The notes: generated from the letters alone by a model not told the origin. Shown: positions 8,064-16,562, counted from the stretch's first letter. The stretch is 64,000 bases of DNA from Luteimonas_C sp035250245 (GCA_035250245.1 DATFFH010000052.1:21421-85420), one strand, 5' to 3'. Made by a program: numbers and translations.

Positions 8064-9539
8064 TTACTGCGTGTCCGTCGCTTTGCCGAGCGGCAACACC
8101 TTCCAGTTGAAGCCGTAATCCCACTGATCGAAATACAGGTTCCCGCCCCTCCACTCGACCTCGCCGCGCTGCAGATCGACGGTTTCGGAACGGAAGAATT
8201 CTTTCTTCGGCGCGAAGTCGCGGCCGTAGTCGTCGTTGAAGGCGATGCGGTAGGCGTCGAAGCCGCCCAGGTAGAAATCGCGGATGTCCGGATCGCCGTC
8301 GGCGAAGCGGCCGAAGGTCACGTCCATCGGCACCCAGCCGTACGGGGCCAGATACAGCCAACCCCAGTCGTGCATGTTGTTGTAGTCGGTGTCGGAAAAG
8401 ATCCAGCCCGACTGCCAGCGCGCCGGAATGCCGTTCAAGCGCAGCAGCGTCATCAACAGCAGCGTCTGCTGGCCGCAATCGGCGTGGCCGGCATGCAGCG
8501 CGTAGTCGCTGATATTGGTGATGGTGGAGTACTCGCGCGCGCCGGCCCACGGAATCTTGTCCACGGCGGCGTACAGCTTCTGCGCGATGCGGTAGGGATT
8601 CTTCTCGTCGCCGACGGCTTCGCGCGAGAACTTGCGCAGGTCTTCGGTGTAGACGACGTGCGGCGGACGCTCGCCCATGAAAGGCGCCAGCTCCGGCGTT
8701 TTCTCGGCGGGCACGACCTTGGCCGGGTCGATCGCTTTGTACTGGCCGTAGATGGTCAACTCGTAGGTGACCGAAAACTCTGTCTTCTTGCCCGCTTCGG
8801 AGGGCTTTTCGACGAAGACGGTGCGTTGCATCGTCGGCTCGGGCGCGATCTGGTGCTTCGACGGCTCGCTGGCGACGAAGCGGATGTCTTCCTGCTGTCC
8901 CGGAATCGCGCGCGGATACGGCAGCCATGCGCGTACCGTTTCGCCGGCCGGCACCGCGTCGGCGTTCACCGAAATCGATTGGGTAATCCGCACCCGCCGC
9001 GGCGCGACGCTGGATTTGCCGCTGGCCAAAGCCGCATCGCGCACTTCCTTATGGTGCGGATGCGGTTTCTCCAGCGGACTGTCGTTGAACGGCGTCTGCT
9101 TGGCGCGGCGCGCGCGCGCATCGGCGCTCAGCCGGAACAGATTGGACGGCGCACGGTTGAAATAAAGCTTGCGACCGTCGATGGTCTGATGTTCTAGCAG
9201 TCTTGCCGCGTCCCATTTCGCGAATTCCCCGTCCCTCAAGTCGGGAATCTGCTTGCGTACCCGCGCCCTGGCGTCATCCTCGTTCAAGGTGAAATCGAGC
9301 AGGATGCGGCGCATGCGTTCGCGCTGGAATTCGAGCGCCGAACGCGAGGACGGGTCGGTCGACGGATCGGCCAAGTCCTTGGCAATACGCGATTCCGCCT
9401 GTTGGAAATGCCCGGCGTCGATCAGCGCCACCACCTCGTCTTGCGTACCGGCCATGGCGGCAGGCGCCGCCGCACCCAGCAGCAAGGCGGCCGCCAGCGC
9501 CAAGGCCGTCGGGCCCCGCCGATGTCCGACTGGTCGCAT
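8064..9539 (-). CDS. Exported transglutaminase-like (papain-fold) protein
   Basis: Periplasmic or secreted protein of 491 residues from ATG at 9539. The signal peptide ends near AMA-G (about 30). The C-terminal half carries the transglutaminase-core triad: Cys355 (ADCGQQT), His390 (MHDWGW) and Asp406 (PMDVT). The N-terminal half includes helical segments and, at about 180-300, a beta-sandwich of the type preceding bacterial transglutaminase cores. Such proteins are usually peptidases rather than cross-linkers. The frame extends to 9590, but the shorter start places the signal peptide correctly. It is the first gene of the minus-strand arm, facing the NlpC/P60 gene across a 254-bp divergent region, and so should share regulation with it. 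Its substrate is probably a peptide, given the locus, but this is not proven by the sequence. Confidence 0.87.
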   Translation of the reverse strand: MRPVGHRRGPTALALAAALLLGAAAPAAMAGTQDEVVALIDAGHFQQAESRIAKDLADPSTDPSSRSALEFQRERMRRILLDFTLNEDDARARVRKQIPDLRDGEFAKWDAARLLEHQTIDGRKLYFNRAPSNLFRLSADARARRAKQTPFNDSPLEKPHPHHKEVRDAALASGKSSVAPRRVRITQSISVNADAVPAGETVRAWLPYPRAIPGQQEDIRFVASEPSKHQIAPEPTMQRTVFVEKPSEAGKKTEFSVTYELTIYGQYKAIDPAKVVPAEKTPELAPFMGERPPHVVYTEDLRKFSREAVGDEKNPYRIAQKLYAAVDKIPWAGAREYSTITNISDYALHAGHADCGQQTLLLMTLLRLNGIPARWQSGWIFSDTDYNNMHDWGWLYLAPYGWVPMDVTFGRFADGDPDIRDFYLGGFDAYRIAFNDDYGRDFAPKKEFFRSETVDLQRGEVEWRGGNLYFDQWDYGFNWKVLPLGKATDTQ

Positions 9540-9607
9540 GCTGTCCAACGCGGCTCCCCGTATTGGTCCACGGTAACGGCTGTGTAACATGCGTCCGAGG
9601 GCTCGTC

Positions 9608-9651
9608 AATAATTTATTCTTTTGGTCTATGCTATGAGAAATACGTTATTC
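9608..9651. promoter_or_regulatory. Two AT-rich dyads in the divergent intergenic region, candidate operators
   Basis: In an otherwise GC-rich sequence this stretch is AT-rich. It holds a perfect dyad AATAA-T-TTATT at 9608-9618 and an imperfect one, GAAATACGTTATTC, at 9638-9651 (arms GAA/TTC around ACGT). They lie between the two divergent arms, and a MurR/RpiR-type regulator is encoded in the plus arm. RpiR-family sites are commonly GAA/TTC-armed dyads, so autoregulation is plausible but unproven. Confidence 0.4.
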
Positions 9652-9704
9652 CGCAGCGCACAAAAGCGGACTGACGCATCGCGGCCTTTTCGGGGAGGAT
9701 GGTG

Positions 9705-9797
9705 ATGAAGCGAGCAGCCAGGCGGGTGCTGCCAAGCTGGCGTCGGACGTCGGCCTCTTTCCGTTTTACCGGCCGCGCCTCGGAGATTCAGCGATGA
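9705..9797 (+). CDS. Possible 30-codon leader ORF coupled to the NlpC/P60 gene
   Basis: ATG at 9705 is preceded by GGGGAGGA (9692-9699) at five bases spacing, a very good ribosome binding site. The 30-residue product is strongly basic, beginning MKRAARRVLPSW. Its TGA at 9795-9797 overlaps the ATG of the NlpC/P60 gene (9794) in an ATGA junction. The downstream gene also has its own GGAG at 9782-9785. This may be a translated leader that couples translation, or a chance ORF. No similarity is recognised. Confidence 0.35.
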   Translation: MKRAARRVLPSWRRTSASFRFTGRASEIQR

Positions 9798-11200
9798 GCT
9801 TCAAACCCATGTTCCTGACCGCGGCTCTGCTGCTCGCCGCCTGCGCCAGCGCACCGGCGCGCAACGACGCCGCACCCGCATCGTCCGCGCAAGCCACCGG
9901 CGTTCCCGGCGTCAGCACCGCCCAGCTGGATCCGGAATATTGGATCCGGCGCCAAACGGGAGCCGATCGCACCGTGCTCGACCGCGCCGCGATCGCCGCG
10001 CAGAACGAGAAACTGGAGCGTACCGACGATTCGGTGCACGACATCGAAGCCCTGCCCGCTTCGCTCGATCGCGCGCAGGTGAAGGCCTGGATCGAAGGCT
10101 TGTCCAAACGGCCGAGCAAAGCCGTCTACGACGAACGTGGCCGCGAAGTGCCTGCGAAAACCCTGGATGCGTTGGTCGCGGATCTGCGCCTGGATGCGGT
10201 GCCGGCTTCGCAATCCGTCCGTTACGGCCTGGTGACCCGGCGCGGCGATCTGCGCGCTTTCCCGACGAAACTGCGCGTGTTCTCGCGCCAGGGCGACACC
10301 GACATCGACCGCTTCCAGGAAAGCGCTTTGTTCCCGGGCACGCCGGTGGCCATCGTCCACGAAAGCCGGGACCGCAAATGGTGGTTCGTGGTCAGCGAGT
10401 TGTACGCGGCGTGGATCGAAAAAGACAAAGTCGCCGAAGGCGGCAAGGACTCCGTGTTCGCGTACGCGCGCAAGACGCCGTACCTGGTGGTCACCGGCGC
10501 GAAGGTGCGAACCGTATACACGCCGGAGCAGCCGCAGGTGTCCGATCTGCAGCTGGACATGGGCATCCGCCTGCCGGTGCTGGCCGATTGGCCGGTGGAC
10601 GAACCGGTCAACGGCCAGAATCCGTATTCCTCGCACGTCGTCCAATTGCCGGTCCGTGGCGAAAACGGCCGCCTGGCGTTCTCGCCGGCGCTGATTTCGC
10701 GCAACGCCGACGTACGCGCCGACTATCTGCCGATGAACCGCGCCAACATCCTGCGCCAAGGCTTCAAATTCCTGGGCGAACGCTACGGCTGGGGTCACAG
10801 CTACAACGCCCGCGACTGCAGCGGCTTCGTCTCGGAAATCTACCGCAGCTTCGGCGTCACCCTTCCGCGCAACACCAGCGACCAAAGCGTGAGCCCTGCG
10901 CTGAACCGCATCCACTTCGAAGCGGGCGACGGCCGCGACAAGCGCGATCCGGTGGTGCGCGATCTGCAGGTCGGCGATCTGGTCTACATTCCGGGCCACG
11001 TGATGATGGTGATCGGCCATTACAACGGCATGCCTTACGTGATCCACGACACCAACGGCGGCTCCTGGCTCGGTCCCGACGGCAAGGTCGTCGGCGGCAA
11101 GCTCAACGGCGTGTCGGTCACGCCGCTGTCGACCCTGATGTTCGACGAGCAGAAGAGTTACGTGGACCGCATCACCAACATCCAGCGCATCCGGCCCTGA
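9794..11200 (+). CDS. SH3-domain NlpC/P60 lipoprotein, gamma-D-glutamyl-L-diamino acid endopeptidase (YkfC-like)
   Basis: Cysteine peptidase that cuts between D-Glu and the diamino acid of murein peptides. 468 residues. The lipobox is LAAC (Cys17), so it is membrane-anchored and faces the periplasm. A middle region (about 140-300) has the bacterial SH3-type beta strands found in YkfC-like enzymes. The C-terminal NlpC/P60 domain shows Cys342 (RDCSGFV), His402 (PGHVMM) and a third polar residue, His418. In YkfC the SH3 domain blocks the active site so that only free N-terminal L-Ala peptides are cut. The next gene, 16 bp on, is an L-Ala-D/L-Glu-type epimerase. This is the same ykfB-ykfC pairing as in Bacillus, which strengthens both calls. 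There is a possible short leader ORF directly upstream. Confidence 0.92.
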   Translation: MSFKPMFLTAALLLAACASAPARNDAAPASSAQATGVPGVSTAQLDPEYWIRRQTGADRTVLDRAAIAAQNEKLERTDDSVHDIEALPASLDRAQVKAWIEGLSKRPSKAVYDERGREVPAKTLDALVADLRLDAVPASQSVRYGLVTRRGDLRAFPTKLRVFSRQGDTDIDRFQESALFPGTPVAIVHESRDRKWWFVVSELYAAWIEKDKVAEGGKDSVFAYARKTPYLVVTGAKVRTVYTPEQPQVSDLQLDMGIRLPVLADWPVDEPVNGQNPYSSHVVQLPVRGENGRLAFSPALISRNADVRADYLPMNRANILRQGFKFLGERYGWGHSYNARDCSGFVSEIYRSFGVTLPRNTSDQSVSPALNRIHFEAGDGRDKRDPVVRDLQVGDLVYIPGHVMMVIGHYNGMPYVIHDTNGGSWLGPDGKVVGGKLNGVSVTPLSTLMFDEQKSYVDRITNIQRIRP

Positions 11201-11216
11201 AGGACCAGACCACAAG

Positions 11217-12314
11217 ATGAAGATCACGCAGATCAAGTTCGGCATGCTGCGAGTGCCGCTGAAGACGCCGTTCAAGACCGCTTTGCGCACGGTGGAGACG
11301 GTGGAAGACATCGTCGTCCAGATCCACACCGACACCGGCTACATCGGTTACGGCGAAGCCCCGGCCACGGCGGTGATCACCGGCGATACGCACGGCTCCA
11401 TCGTCGAGGCGATCGACAAGTTCATCGCTCCGCGCCTGATCGGCCAGGAGATCGCCAACCTCAACCGCATCACACAACTGATCCAGACCGCGCTGGAGAA
11501 GAACACCAGCGCCAAGGCCGCGGTCGAGATCGCGGTCTACGACCTGTTCGGCCAGCTGTACGGCGCGCCGCTGTACAAGATGCTGGGCGGCGGCGATCCG
11601 GTCATCACCACCGACATCACGATCAGCGTCGACTACATCGACAAGATGGTCGCCGACTCCATGGCCGCGGTGGACCGCGGTTTCGAATCGCTGAAGATCA
11701 AAGTCGGCAAGGACATCGGACTGGATATCGAAAGGGTCAAGGCGATCTACGCCGCGGTCGAAGGCCGCGCCCTGCTCCGCCTGGACGCCAACCAGGGCTG
11801 GACCGCCAAGCAGGCCGTGTACGCGATGCACACGCTGGAAGATGCGGGCGTGCTGCTGGAATTGTTGGAACAGCCGGTGAAGGCGCAGGACATCGACGGC
11901 CTGAAATACGTCACCGACCGCGTCCACACCCCGGTGATGGCCGACGAGAGCGTGTTCGGGCCGATGGAAGTGGTGGAACTGATCAAGCTGCGCGCGGCCG
12001 ACATCATCAACATCAAGCTGATGAAGACCGGCGGCATCTCCAACGCGGTGCGGATCGCCGACATCGCCGCGCTGTACGGCGTGGAATGCATGATCGGCTG
12101 CATGCTGGAAACCAGCATCAGCGTCGCCGCGGCGGTGCACCTGGCGGTGGCCAAGGCCAACGTGATCACCAAGGTCGACCTGGACGGCCCCTCGCTGAGC
12201 AAGTTCAATCCGGTGGACGGCGGCGTGATCTTCAACGAGTCCGAGATCTCCGTGACCGATGCGCCGGGGCTGGGCATCCGCGAGATCCGCGGGCTGGAAC
12301 CGATCGAAGTCTGA
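11217..12314 (+). CDS. Dipeptide epimerase, L-Ala-D/L-Glu epimerase type (enolase superfamily)
   Basis: Cytoplasmic enzyme that converts L-Ala-D-Glu from murein to L-Ala-L-Glu for further hydrolysis. 365 residues, the normal length. Muconate-lactonizing subgroup features are clear: the KxK catalytic lysine in LKIKVGKD (about 160-166), metal ligands in RLDANQGW, LEQPV and ADESV, and the second catalytic lysine in KLMKTGG (about 265). The C-terminal DLDGP segment matches dipeptide epimerases rather than mandelate racemases. Specificity among dipeptide epimerases varies, so the Ala-Glu call rests on the adjacent YkfC-like peptidase. It starts 16 bp after that gene and ends 4 bp before the regulator gene, so the three form one operon. 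Confidence 0.92.
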   Translation: MKITQIKFGMLRVPLKTPFKTALRTVETVEDIVVQIHTDTGYIGYGEAPATAVITGDTHGSIVEAIDKFIAPRLIGQEIANLNRITQLIQTALEKNTSAKAAVEIAVYDLFGQLYGAPLYKMLGGGDPVITTDITISVDYIDKMVADSMAAVDRGFESLKIKVGKDIGLDIERVKAIYAAVEGRALLRLDANQGWTAKQAVYAMHTLEDAGVLLELLEQPVKAQDIDGLKYVTDRVHTPVMADESVFGPMEVVELIKLRAADIINIKLMKTGGISNAVRIADIAALYGVECMIGCMLETSISVAAAVHLAVAKANVITKVDLDGPSLSKFNPVDGGVIFNESEISVTDAPGLGIREIRGLEPIEV

Positions 12315-12318
12315 CGCC

Positions 12319-13164
12319 ATGTCGCCGCTGCTGAAGATCCGATCCGAGCGCGACCAGATGTCGGCGATCGAGCGCCGCATCGCCGACTACATCCTGGAGA
12401 ACGCGCACCTGCTGCGAGACTACTCGTCGCAGCAGCTGGCCAGCGCGCTGGGGATCAGCCAGTCGAGCGTGGTCAAGTTCAGCCAGAAGTTGGGATTCAA
12501 GGGATACCCGGACCTCAAATACTCGGTCGGCGAGGAAGTGGCGCGCAGCAACGGCCACGACGAGGACCGGCACGCGCCCTCGGCCGCGGACGATCCGCAC
12601 GCCGTGCTCGCCGAGAGCCTGTGGCGGCACAAGGCACAGGCCGAAGAGGAAACCCGACTGATCAATCCGCCCGACCGGATCGATGCGATCGCCGATGCGA
12701 TCGCCGGCGCTGGCCGCGTGTTCGTGATCGGCCTGGACGAAGACGGTGTGGCTGCGCGCGCGTTCGCGCTGAAGCTGTCGCTGCTCGGCATCCTGACCGT
12801 GCACCATTTCGATCCAGTACTGATGGCCACCAGCGTCTCGGCGGCGAATCCGGGCGATGTGCTGCTGGCCTTCTCCGAACACGGCAACCAAGTCGCGCTG
12901 AGCCACATCGCACGGCAATTCCACGAGCGCAAGGGCAAGGTGGTGTCGGTGACGCGCCACACCGCCAATCCGTTGCGCGCGCACGCCGACTTGTCGTTGC
13001 TGGTATCCGCGCACGACGAGCGCGCCCATATCGAACCGCTGCTGTACCAGACCGCGTTGCAGCACCTGCTGGACCTGATCTTCGTGCTGCTATGCGAGGA
13101 CGGAGACAGGAAGGCGCGGCTGGAGGCGAATCGGGAGCGGATCCAGCTTATGCTCGAGCCATGA
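12319..13164 (+). CDS. MurR/RpiR-family transcriptional regulator (HTH_6 + SIS)
   Basis: DNA-binding regulator of 281 residues. Residues about 1-78 form the RpiR-type helix-turn-helix, with SERRIADYILE-like and ASALGISQSSVVKFSQKLGF segments. Residues about 118-262 form a SIS sugar-phosphate-binding domain (GAGRVFVIGLDEDG; GDVLLAFSEHG). The family is controlled by phosphosugars, and MurR of E. coli represses MurNAc catabolism in response to MurNAc-6-phosphate. The ATG at 12319 lies 4 bp after the epimerase stop. It is therefore likely the local regulator, and the dyads at 9608-9651 are candidate sites. No murQ, murP or nagZ is in the window, so the effector could be a different sugar phosphate. 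Confidence 0.92.
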   Translation: MSPLLKIRSERDQMSAIERRIADYILENAHLLRDYSSQQLASALGISQSSVVKFSQKLGFKGYPDLKYSVGEEVARSNGHDEDRHAPSAADDPHAVLAESLWRHKAQAEEETRLINPPDRIDAIADAIAGAGRVFVIGLDEDGVAARAFALKLSLLGILTVHHFDPVLMATSVSAANPGDVLLAFSEHGNQVALSHIARQFHERKGKVVSVTRHTANPLRAHADLSLLVSAHDERAHIEPLLYQTALQHLLDLIFVLLCEDGDRKARLEANRERIQLMLEP

Positions 13165-13197
13165 CGAGATCCGACCCGATGGCGACGATGCGCGCTT

Positions 13198-13375
13198 TTT
13201 CCTCCCCCCTCGCGGGGGAGGATGTCCGAAGGACAGGAGAGGGGGCGCGAGCGAAGCGATGCGTGCTTTTAGCTTCTCCGGCTAACACCTCGCATCCTGG
13301 AGAACACCGCTTCGTGCCCACCCTCTCTCGACGCTTCGCGTCGATCTCTCCCATCAAGGGAGAGATGGAAAGCCG
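13198..13375. repeat. Palindromic intergenic repeat cluster
   Basis: The 230 bp between the regulator and the L,D-transpeptidase-like gene contain no gene. They hold a hairpin CCCCCTCGCGGGGG near 13207, and the sequences GAGAGGG and CCCTCTC and CTCCCATCAAGGGAGAG (13348-13364). These are related to the CCCTCTCCCGC palindrome at 15514. The region could weaken transcription from the upstream operon. Confidence 0.6.
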
Positions 13376-13394
13376 GGCTCCGCTGGGCGTGCGG

Positions 13395-14153
13395 ATGGGC
13401 CAGCAAGCTCAGCGCTTGGCTTACCTGTTGACCGCACTGGTCGTACTTGCAGGCTGTGCGCATACGACCAAGGAATCGCCAACCGTTTGGGACGGTGCGC
13501 AACAGTTGATCCTGGTCACCACGCCCGGCTGGAACGCCAACATCGGCGAATTGCGTACCTACGAGCGCGACGGACAAAGTTGGCGCGAGGTCGGCCGAGC
13601 GACGCGCGTCACCATCGGCCGCACCGGTTCCGCATGGGGCGTGGGCTTGCATCCGGAACAAACCGATGGCCCGACCAAGCGCGAAGGCGATGGCCGTGCA
13701 CCGGCCGGTATCTTCCGCATCGGCACGGCGTTCGGCTACGCGCCCAGCGCCGACACCGCCCTGCCCTACGCCGCGATGCATGCGACCAGCTATTGCATGG
13801 ATGTGCCCGCCTCGCCGCTCTACAACCGGATCGTGGACACGAAAGACGTTGGCGAAGCCGCCGTCGCCGGGTCGACCGAACCGATGCGACTGGATCTGCG
13901 CAAACCCGGCGACCAACGCTACAAGCTGGGCTTCGTCATCGAACACAATCCGCAAGCCACGCCTAACGCCGGCAGCTGCATCTTCGCGCATTTGTGGAAG
14001 GCGCCCGGCGAAACCACGGCCGGTTGCACCGCGATGGCCGAGCCGGCGATGCGGCGCCTGTACGCCTGGTTGAAACCCGAATCGCATCCGGTGTTCGTGC
14101 TGCTGCCGCAGGCCGAGCACGTGCGCCTTAAATCCGCCTGGCATTTGCCTTAG
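13395..14153 (+). CDS. L,D-transpeptidase (YkuD-family)-like lipoprotein
   Basis: 252 residues from ATG at 13395. The lipobox VLAGC puts the lipidated Cys at 21. The body fits the YkuD-type L,D-transpeptidase fold: His199 in IFAHLW and, twelve residues on, the catalytic Cys211 in TAGCTAM, the usual HxxxxxxxxxxxC spacing. L,D-transpeptidases make 3-3 cross-links or attach lipoproteins to meso-diaminopimelate. Divergent members of this COG may instead be carboxypeptidases or amidases. An in-frame ATG at 13365 would add ten residues before the signal and has its GGGAG too close, so 13395 is preferred. The gene lies between a murein-peptide regulator and a glutamate-type symporter, supporting a cell-wall role. 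Confidence 0.85.
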   Translation: MGQQAQRLAYLLTALVVLAGCAHTTKESPTVWDGAQQLILVTTPGWNANIGELRTYERDGQSWREVGRATRVTIGRTGSAWGVGLHPEQTDGPTKREGDGRAPAGIFRIGTAFGYAPSADTALPYAAMHATSYCMDVPASPLYNRIVDTKDVGEAAVAGSTEPMRLDLRKPGDQRYKLGFVIEHNPQATPNAGSCIFAHLWKAPGETTAGCTAMAEPAMRRLYAWLKPESHPVFVLLPQAEHVRLKSAWHLP

Positions 14154-14183
14154 CGCGCCGCACATTCGACTACAGGAAGCCGC

Positions 14184-15440
14184 ATGTCCCTGACCACCCG
14201 CGTTCTGCTGGCCTTGATCGTCGCCGCCGTGTCCGGCCTGCTGCTGGCGCTTTGGGATCCCACGTTCGCGACACGCGCCGCGGACGTGGTGCAGCCGATC
14301 GGACGCTTGTGGCTGAGCGCCCTGCAGATGACGGTGGTGCCGCTGGTGGCGGCGCTGGTGGTGATCGGCGTGAACACCGCCAGCAACGCCGCCGCATCCG
14401 GGCGTACGGCGCGCAGGGCCATGATCGTGTTCGTGGTGCTGCTCGCCGCCGCCGCGGCGTTCACCGCGATCGCGTCGACGTTCCTGTTGTCGCTGGTGCC
14501 GCGCGATCCGCTGCTGGCCGAGCGTCTGCACGCAACGGGAACGGCCGCCGCGGCGTCCGCGCCGGCTTCGCTGGGCGATTGGATCGGCTCGATCGTACCC
14601 AGCAACGCCATCGCCGCCGCCGCGCAGAGCGCGATGCTGCCGCTGGTGGTGTTCGCACTGTTCTTCGGCTTCGCCCTGACCCGGGTCGACGGCGAGCGTC
14701 GCGCACGCATGATCGATCTGCTGCAGACCGTCTCCGACGCCATGATCGTGATCGTGCGCTGGGTGTTGTGGGCCGCGCCGCTGGGCGTGTTCGCGCTGGT
14801 GTTCGCGGTCTGCGCGCGGGTCGGCCTCAGCATGATCAGCGCGCTGGGCTATTACATCGCGCTGCAATGCGTGATCTATTTCGCCGTGACCCTGCTGATG
14901 TATCCGGTGGCCGTGTTCTTCGGCGGCGCGCATCTGCGCCGCTTCGCCGCGGCGATCCTGCCGGCGCAGGTGGTGGCCGCCAGCACGCAGTCGTCGCTGG
15001 CCTCGCTGCCGGCGATGATCGAAAGCGCGCGCACCCGGCTCAATTATCCGTTGTCGGTCACTTCGCTGGTGCTGCCGATGGCGGTGTCCTTGTTTCGGAT
15101 CAACAGCCCGGTGCAGTACATCAGCGTGGCCGCATTCCTGGCCTGGGTGTTCGGCACAGACCTGAGCGTGGCGCAGTGGACGGTGGCCATCGCCTTGTCG
15201 GTGGTGATCAGCATGGGCTCGGTCGGCCTGCCGGGACAGGCCAGCTTCATGGCAACCAACATGCCTGTGACGCAGGCATTGGGGCTGCCGGTGGAACCGC
15301 TGGGCATCCTGTTGGCCGTGGACACCATTCCCGACGTGTTCGCCACACTCGGCAACGTCACCGCCGATCTGACTGCGACCAGCGTTGTGGCTAAAGATGC
15401 ACCGGCGGATGCAGCGCCGGAAGCCTCAGTGGAAACCTGA
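14184..15440 (+). CDS. Dicarboxylate/amino-acid:cation symporter (GltP/DctA, SDF family)
   Basis: Inner-membrane secondary transporter of 418 residues. It has about eight hydrophobic helices plus the two re-entrant regions of the family: the serine/threonine-rich VVAASTQSSLASLPAM at about 270 and the SMGSVGLPGQASF loop at about 350. The family imports glutamate, aspartate, C4-dicarboxylates or other amino acids with Na+ or H+. Key aspartates of GltPh (D394-type) appear near IPDVFATLGNV. It starts 30 bp after the transpeptidase-like gene and shares its direction. Uptake of glutamate or small acids released from murein peptides would fit, but the substrate cannot be read from the sequence. Confidence 0.9.
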   Translation: MSLTTRVLLALIVAAVSGLLLALWDPTFATRAADVVQPIGRLWLSALQMTVVPLVAALVVIGVNTASNAAASGRTARRAMIVFVVLLAAAAAFTAIASTFLLSLVPRDPLLAERLHATGTAAAASAPASLGDWIGSIVPSNAIAAAAQSAMLPLVVFALFFGFALTRVDGERRARMIDLLQTVSDAMIVIVRWVLWAAPLGVFALVFAVCARVGLSMISALGYYIALQCVIYFAVTLLMYPVAVFFGGAHLRRFAAAILPAQVVAASTQSSLASLPAMIESARTRLNYPLSVTSLVLPMAVSLFRINSPVQYISVAAFLAWVFGTDLSVAQWTVAIALSVVISMGSVGLPGQASFMATNMPVTQALGLPVEPLGILLAVDTIPDVFATLGNVTADLTATSVVAKDAPADAAPEASVET

Positions 15441-15513
15441 AGCCGCGCGGGGGCTCGAAGCGTCGGATGCCGGTTGCTTGTCGCGATCTTCGAGTCCGCG
15501 CGCCCTCACCCAA

Positions 15514-15537
15514 CCCTCTCCCGCAAGCGGGAGAGGG
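15514..15537. repeat. Perfect palindrome between convergent genes
   Basis: CCCTCTCCCGC and GCGGGAGAGGG arms of 11 bp are separated by only two bases. The palindrome is in the gap between the symporter and the alpha/beta hydrolase, which converge, so it may serve as a bidirectional terminator. The same family occurs near 13200-13370, 29525 and 32960. Confidence 0.75.
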
Positions 15538-15564
15538 CTGATACAGCGTTTCGGCACTCCGCGA

Positions 15565-16518
15565 TCAGCGTTTCCCGATCTCACCAAGCACGCGCCGCAC
15601 CGTATCGGCGACGATTTGCGGATTCTCGTAAGGGATCACGTGGCCGGACTTCTCGGCCACTACCAGGAAGCCGCGCGTAGACAACCCGACCAACCCTTGC
15701 TGCAACTCGGCCCAGCCTTCGTCGGCCGCGGCGGGCGGACTGGCGATGTCGCGGCGGATCACTGCCAGCGGCATGTCGCCGAGCGTGCCGTATCCGGCGG
15801 GTTTGCGCAGCGCTTCCGGCACTAGGTCGATGGCTTCGTACTCCTGCTGCATCGTGCGGAACATCTTCGGCGTGAACGACATGGCCATTTCGGCCGGCGT
15901 TCCCGGCTCCATGGGCACCATGGGAACGCCTTCTTTGCCCTGCTTCAGGCCTTCGGCGATCTTGGCGACGATGCCTTTGCGTACCTCGGCCGCGCCCGGA
16001 CCGTACAGATACGCTTCGGGCGTCGCGTCGATCAAAACGATCGCCGCCACTTCCGACGGATACCGCTTGGCGTAAAGGCGCGCGTACAGGCCGCCCATCG
16101 AGTGGCCGGCCAGCACGAACGGCCCCTTGAGCTTCTTGGCGGCCAACAACTTGTGCAGATCTTCGACCATGTCCTGCTGGGTGCGCTTGCCGGCGACCGG
16201 ATCGCTCCAGCCGAAACCAGCGCGGTCGTAAGCGCAAACGCGTGCGAAAGGCGCGATCAGTTCCTGCACCTTGCTGTAGGTAGAATGGGCCGGGAACTGC
16301 GACAGCCCGGCTTCGAAGATCACCACGGGCCCTTTCGCTTCGCCTTTGCAATCGATGTGCAGACGGCGCCCACCGATGTCGACGAGTTCGCCGGGCGGTG
16401 CGGGTTGTACGTAGACGTAGGGAGCAGCCGCCTCGGTCGGCGCAGCGGCAGAAGTTTGCGCGAACGACGAGGTCGAGGCCGAAATCAGGGCGAGCGAAAC
16501 CAGACATGCGCGAAGCAT
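15565..16518 (-). CDS. Exported alpha/beta hydrolase
   Basis: 317 residues, signal peptide ending at FAQ (about 21). The alpha/beta hydrolase fold is plain: an oxyanion-side segment VVIFEAGLS, a CAYDRAGFGWSD turn, the nucleophile elbow GHSMGG with Ser140, an IDATPE strand, and a C-terminal SGHVIPYE with the catalytic His. It resembles prolyl-iminopeptidase-like and haloalkane-dehalogenase-like esterases, but no feature fixes the substrate. It stands as a single gene converging on the symporter. Confidence 0.85.
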   Translation of the reverse strand: MLRACLVSLALISASTSSFAQTSAAAPTEAAAPYVYVQPAPPGELVDIGGRRLHIDCKGEAKGPVVIFEAGLSQFPAHSTYSKVQELIAPFARVCAYDRAGFGWSDPVAGKRTQQDMVEDLHKLLAAKKLKGPFVLAGHSMGGLYARLYAKRYPSEVAAIVLIDATPEAYLYGPGAAEVRKGIVAKIAEGLKQGKEGVPMVPMEPGTPAEMAMSFTPKMFRTMQQEYEAIDLVPEALRKPAGYGTLGDMPLAVIRRDIASPPAAADEGWAELQQGLVGLSTRGFLVVAEKSGHVIPYENPQIVADTVRRVLGEIGKR

Positions 16519-16562
16519 GGCGAGGACTCCTTCGAGTTGGAGGTTGGAATGCGGCTGCGTTG

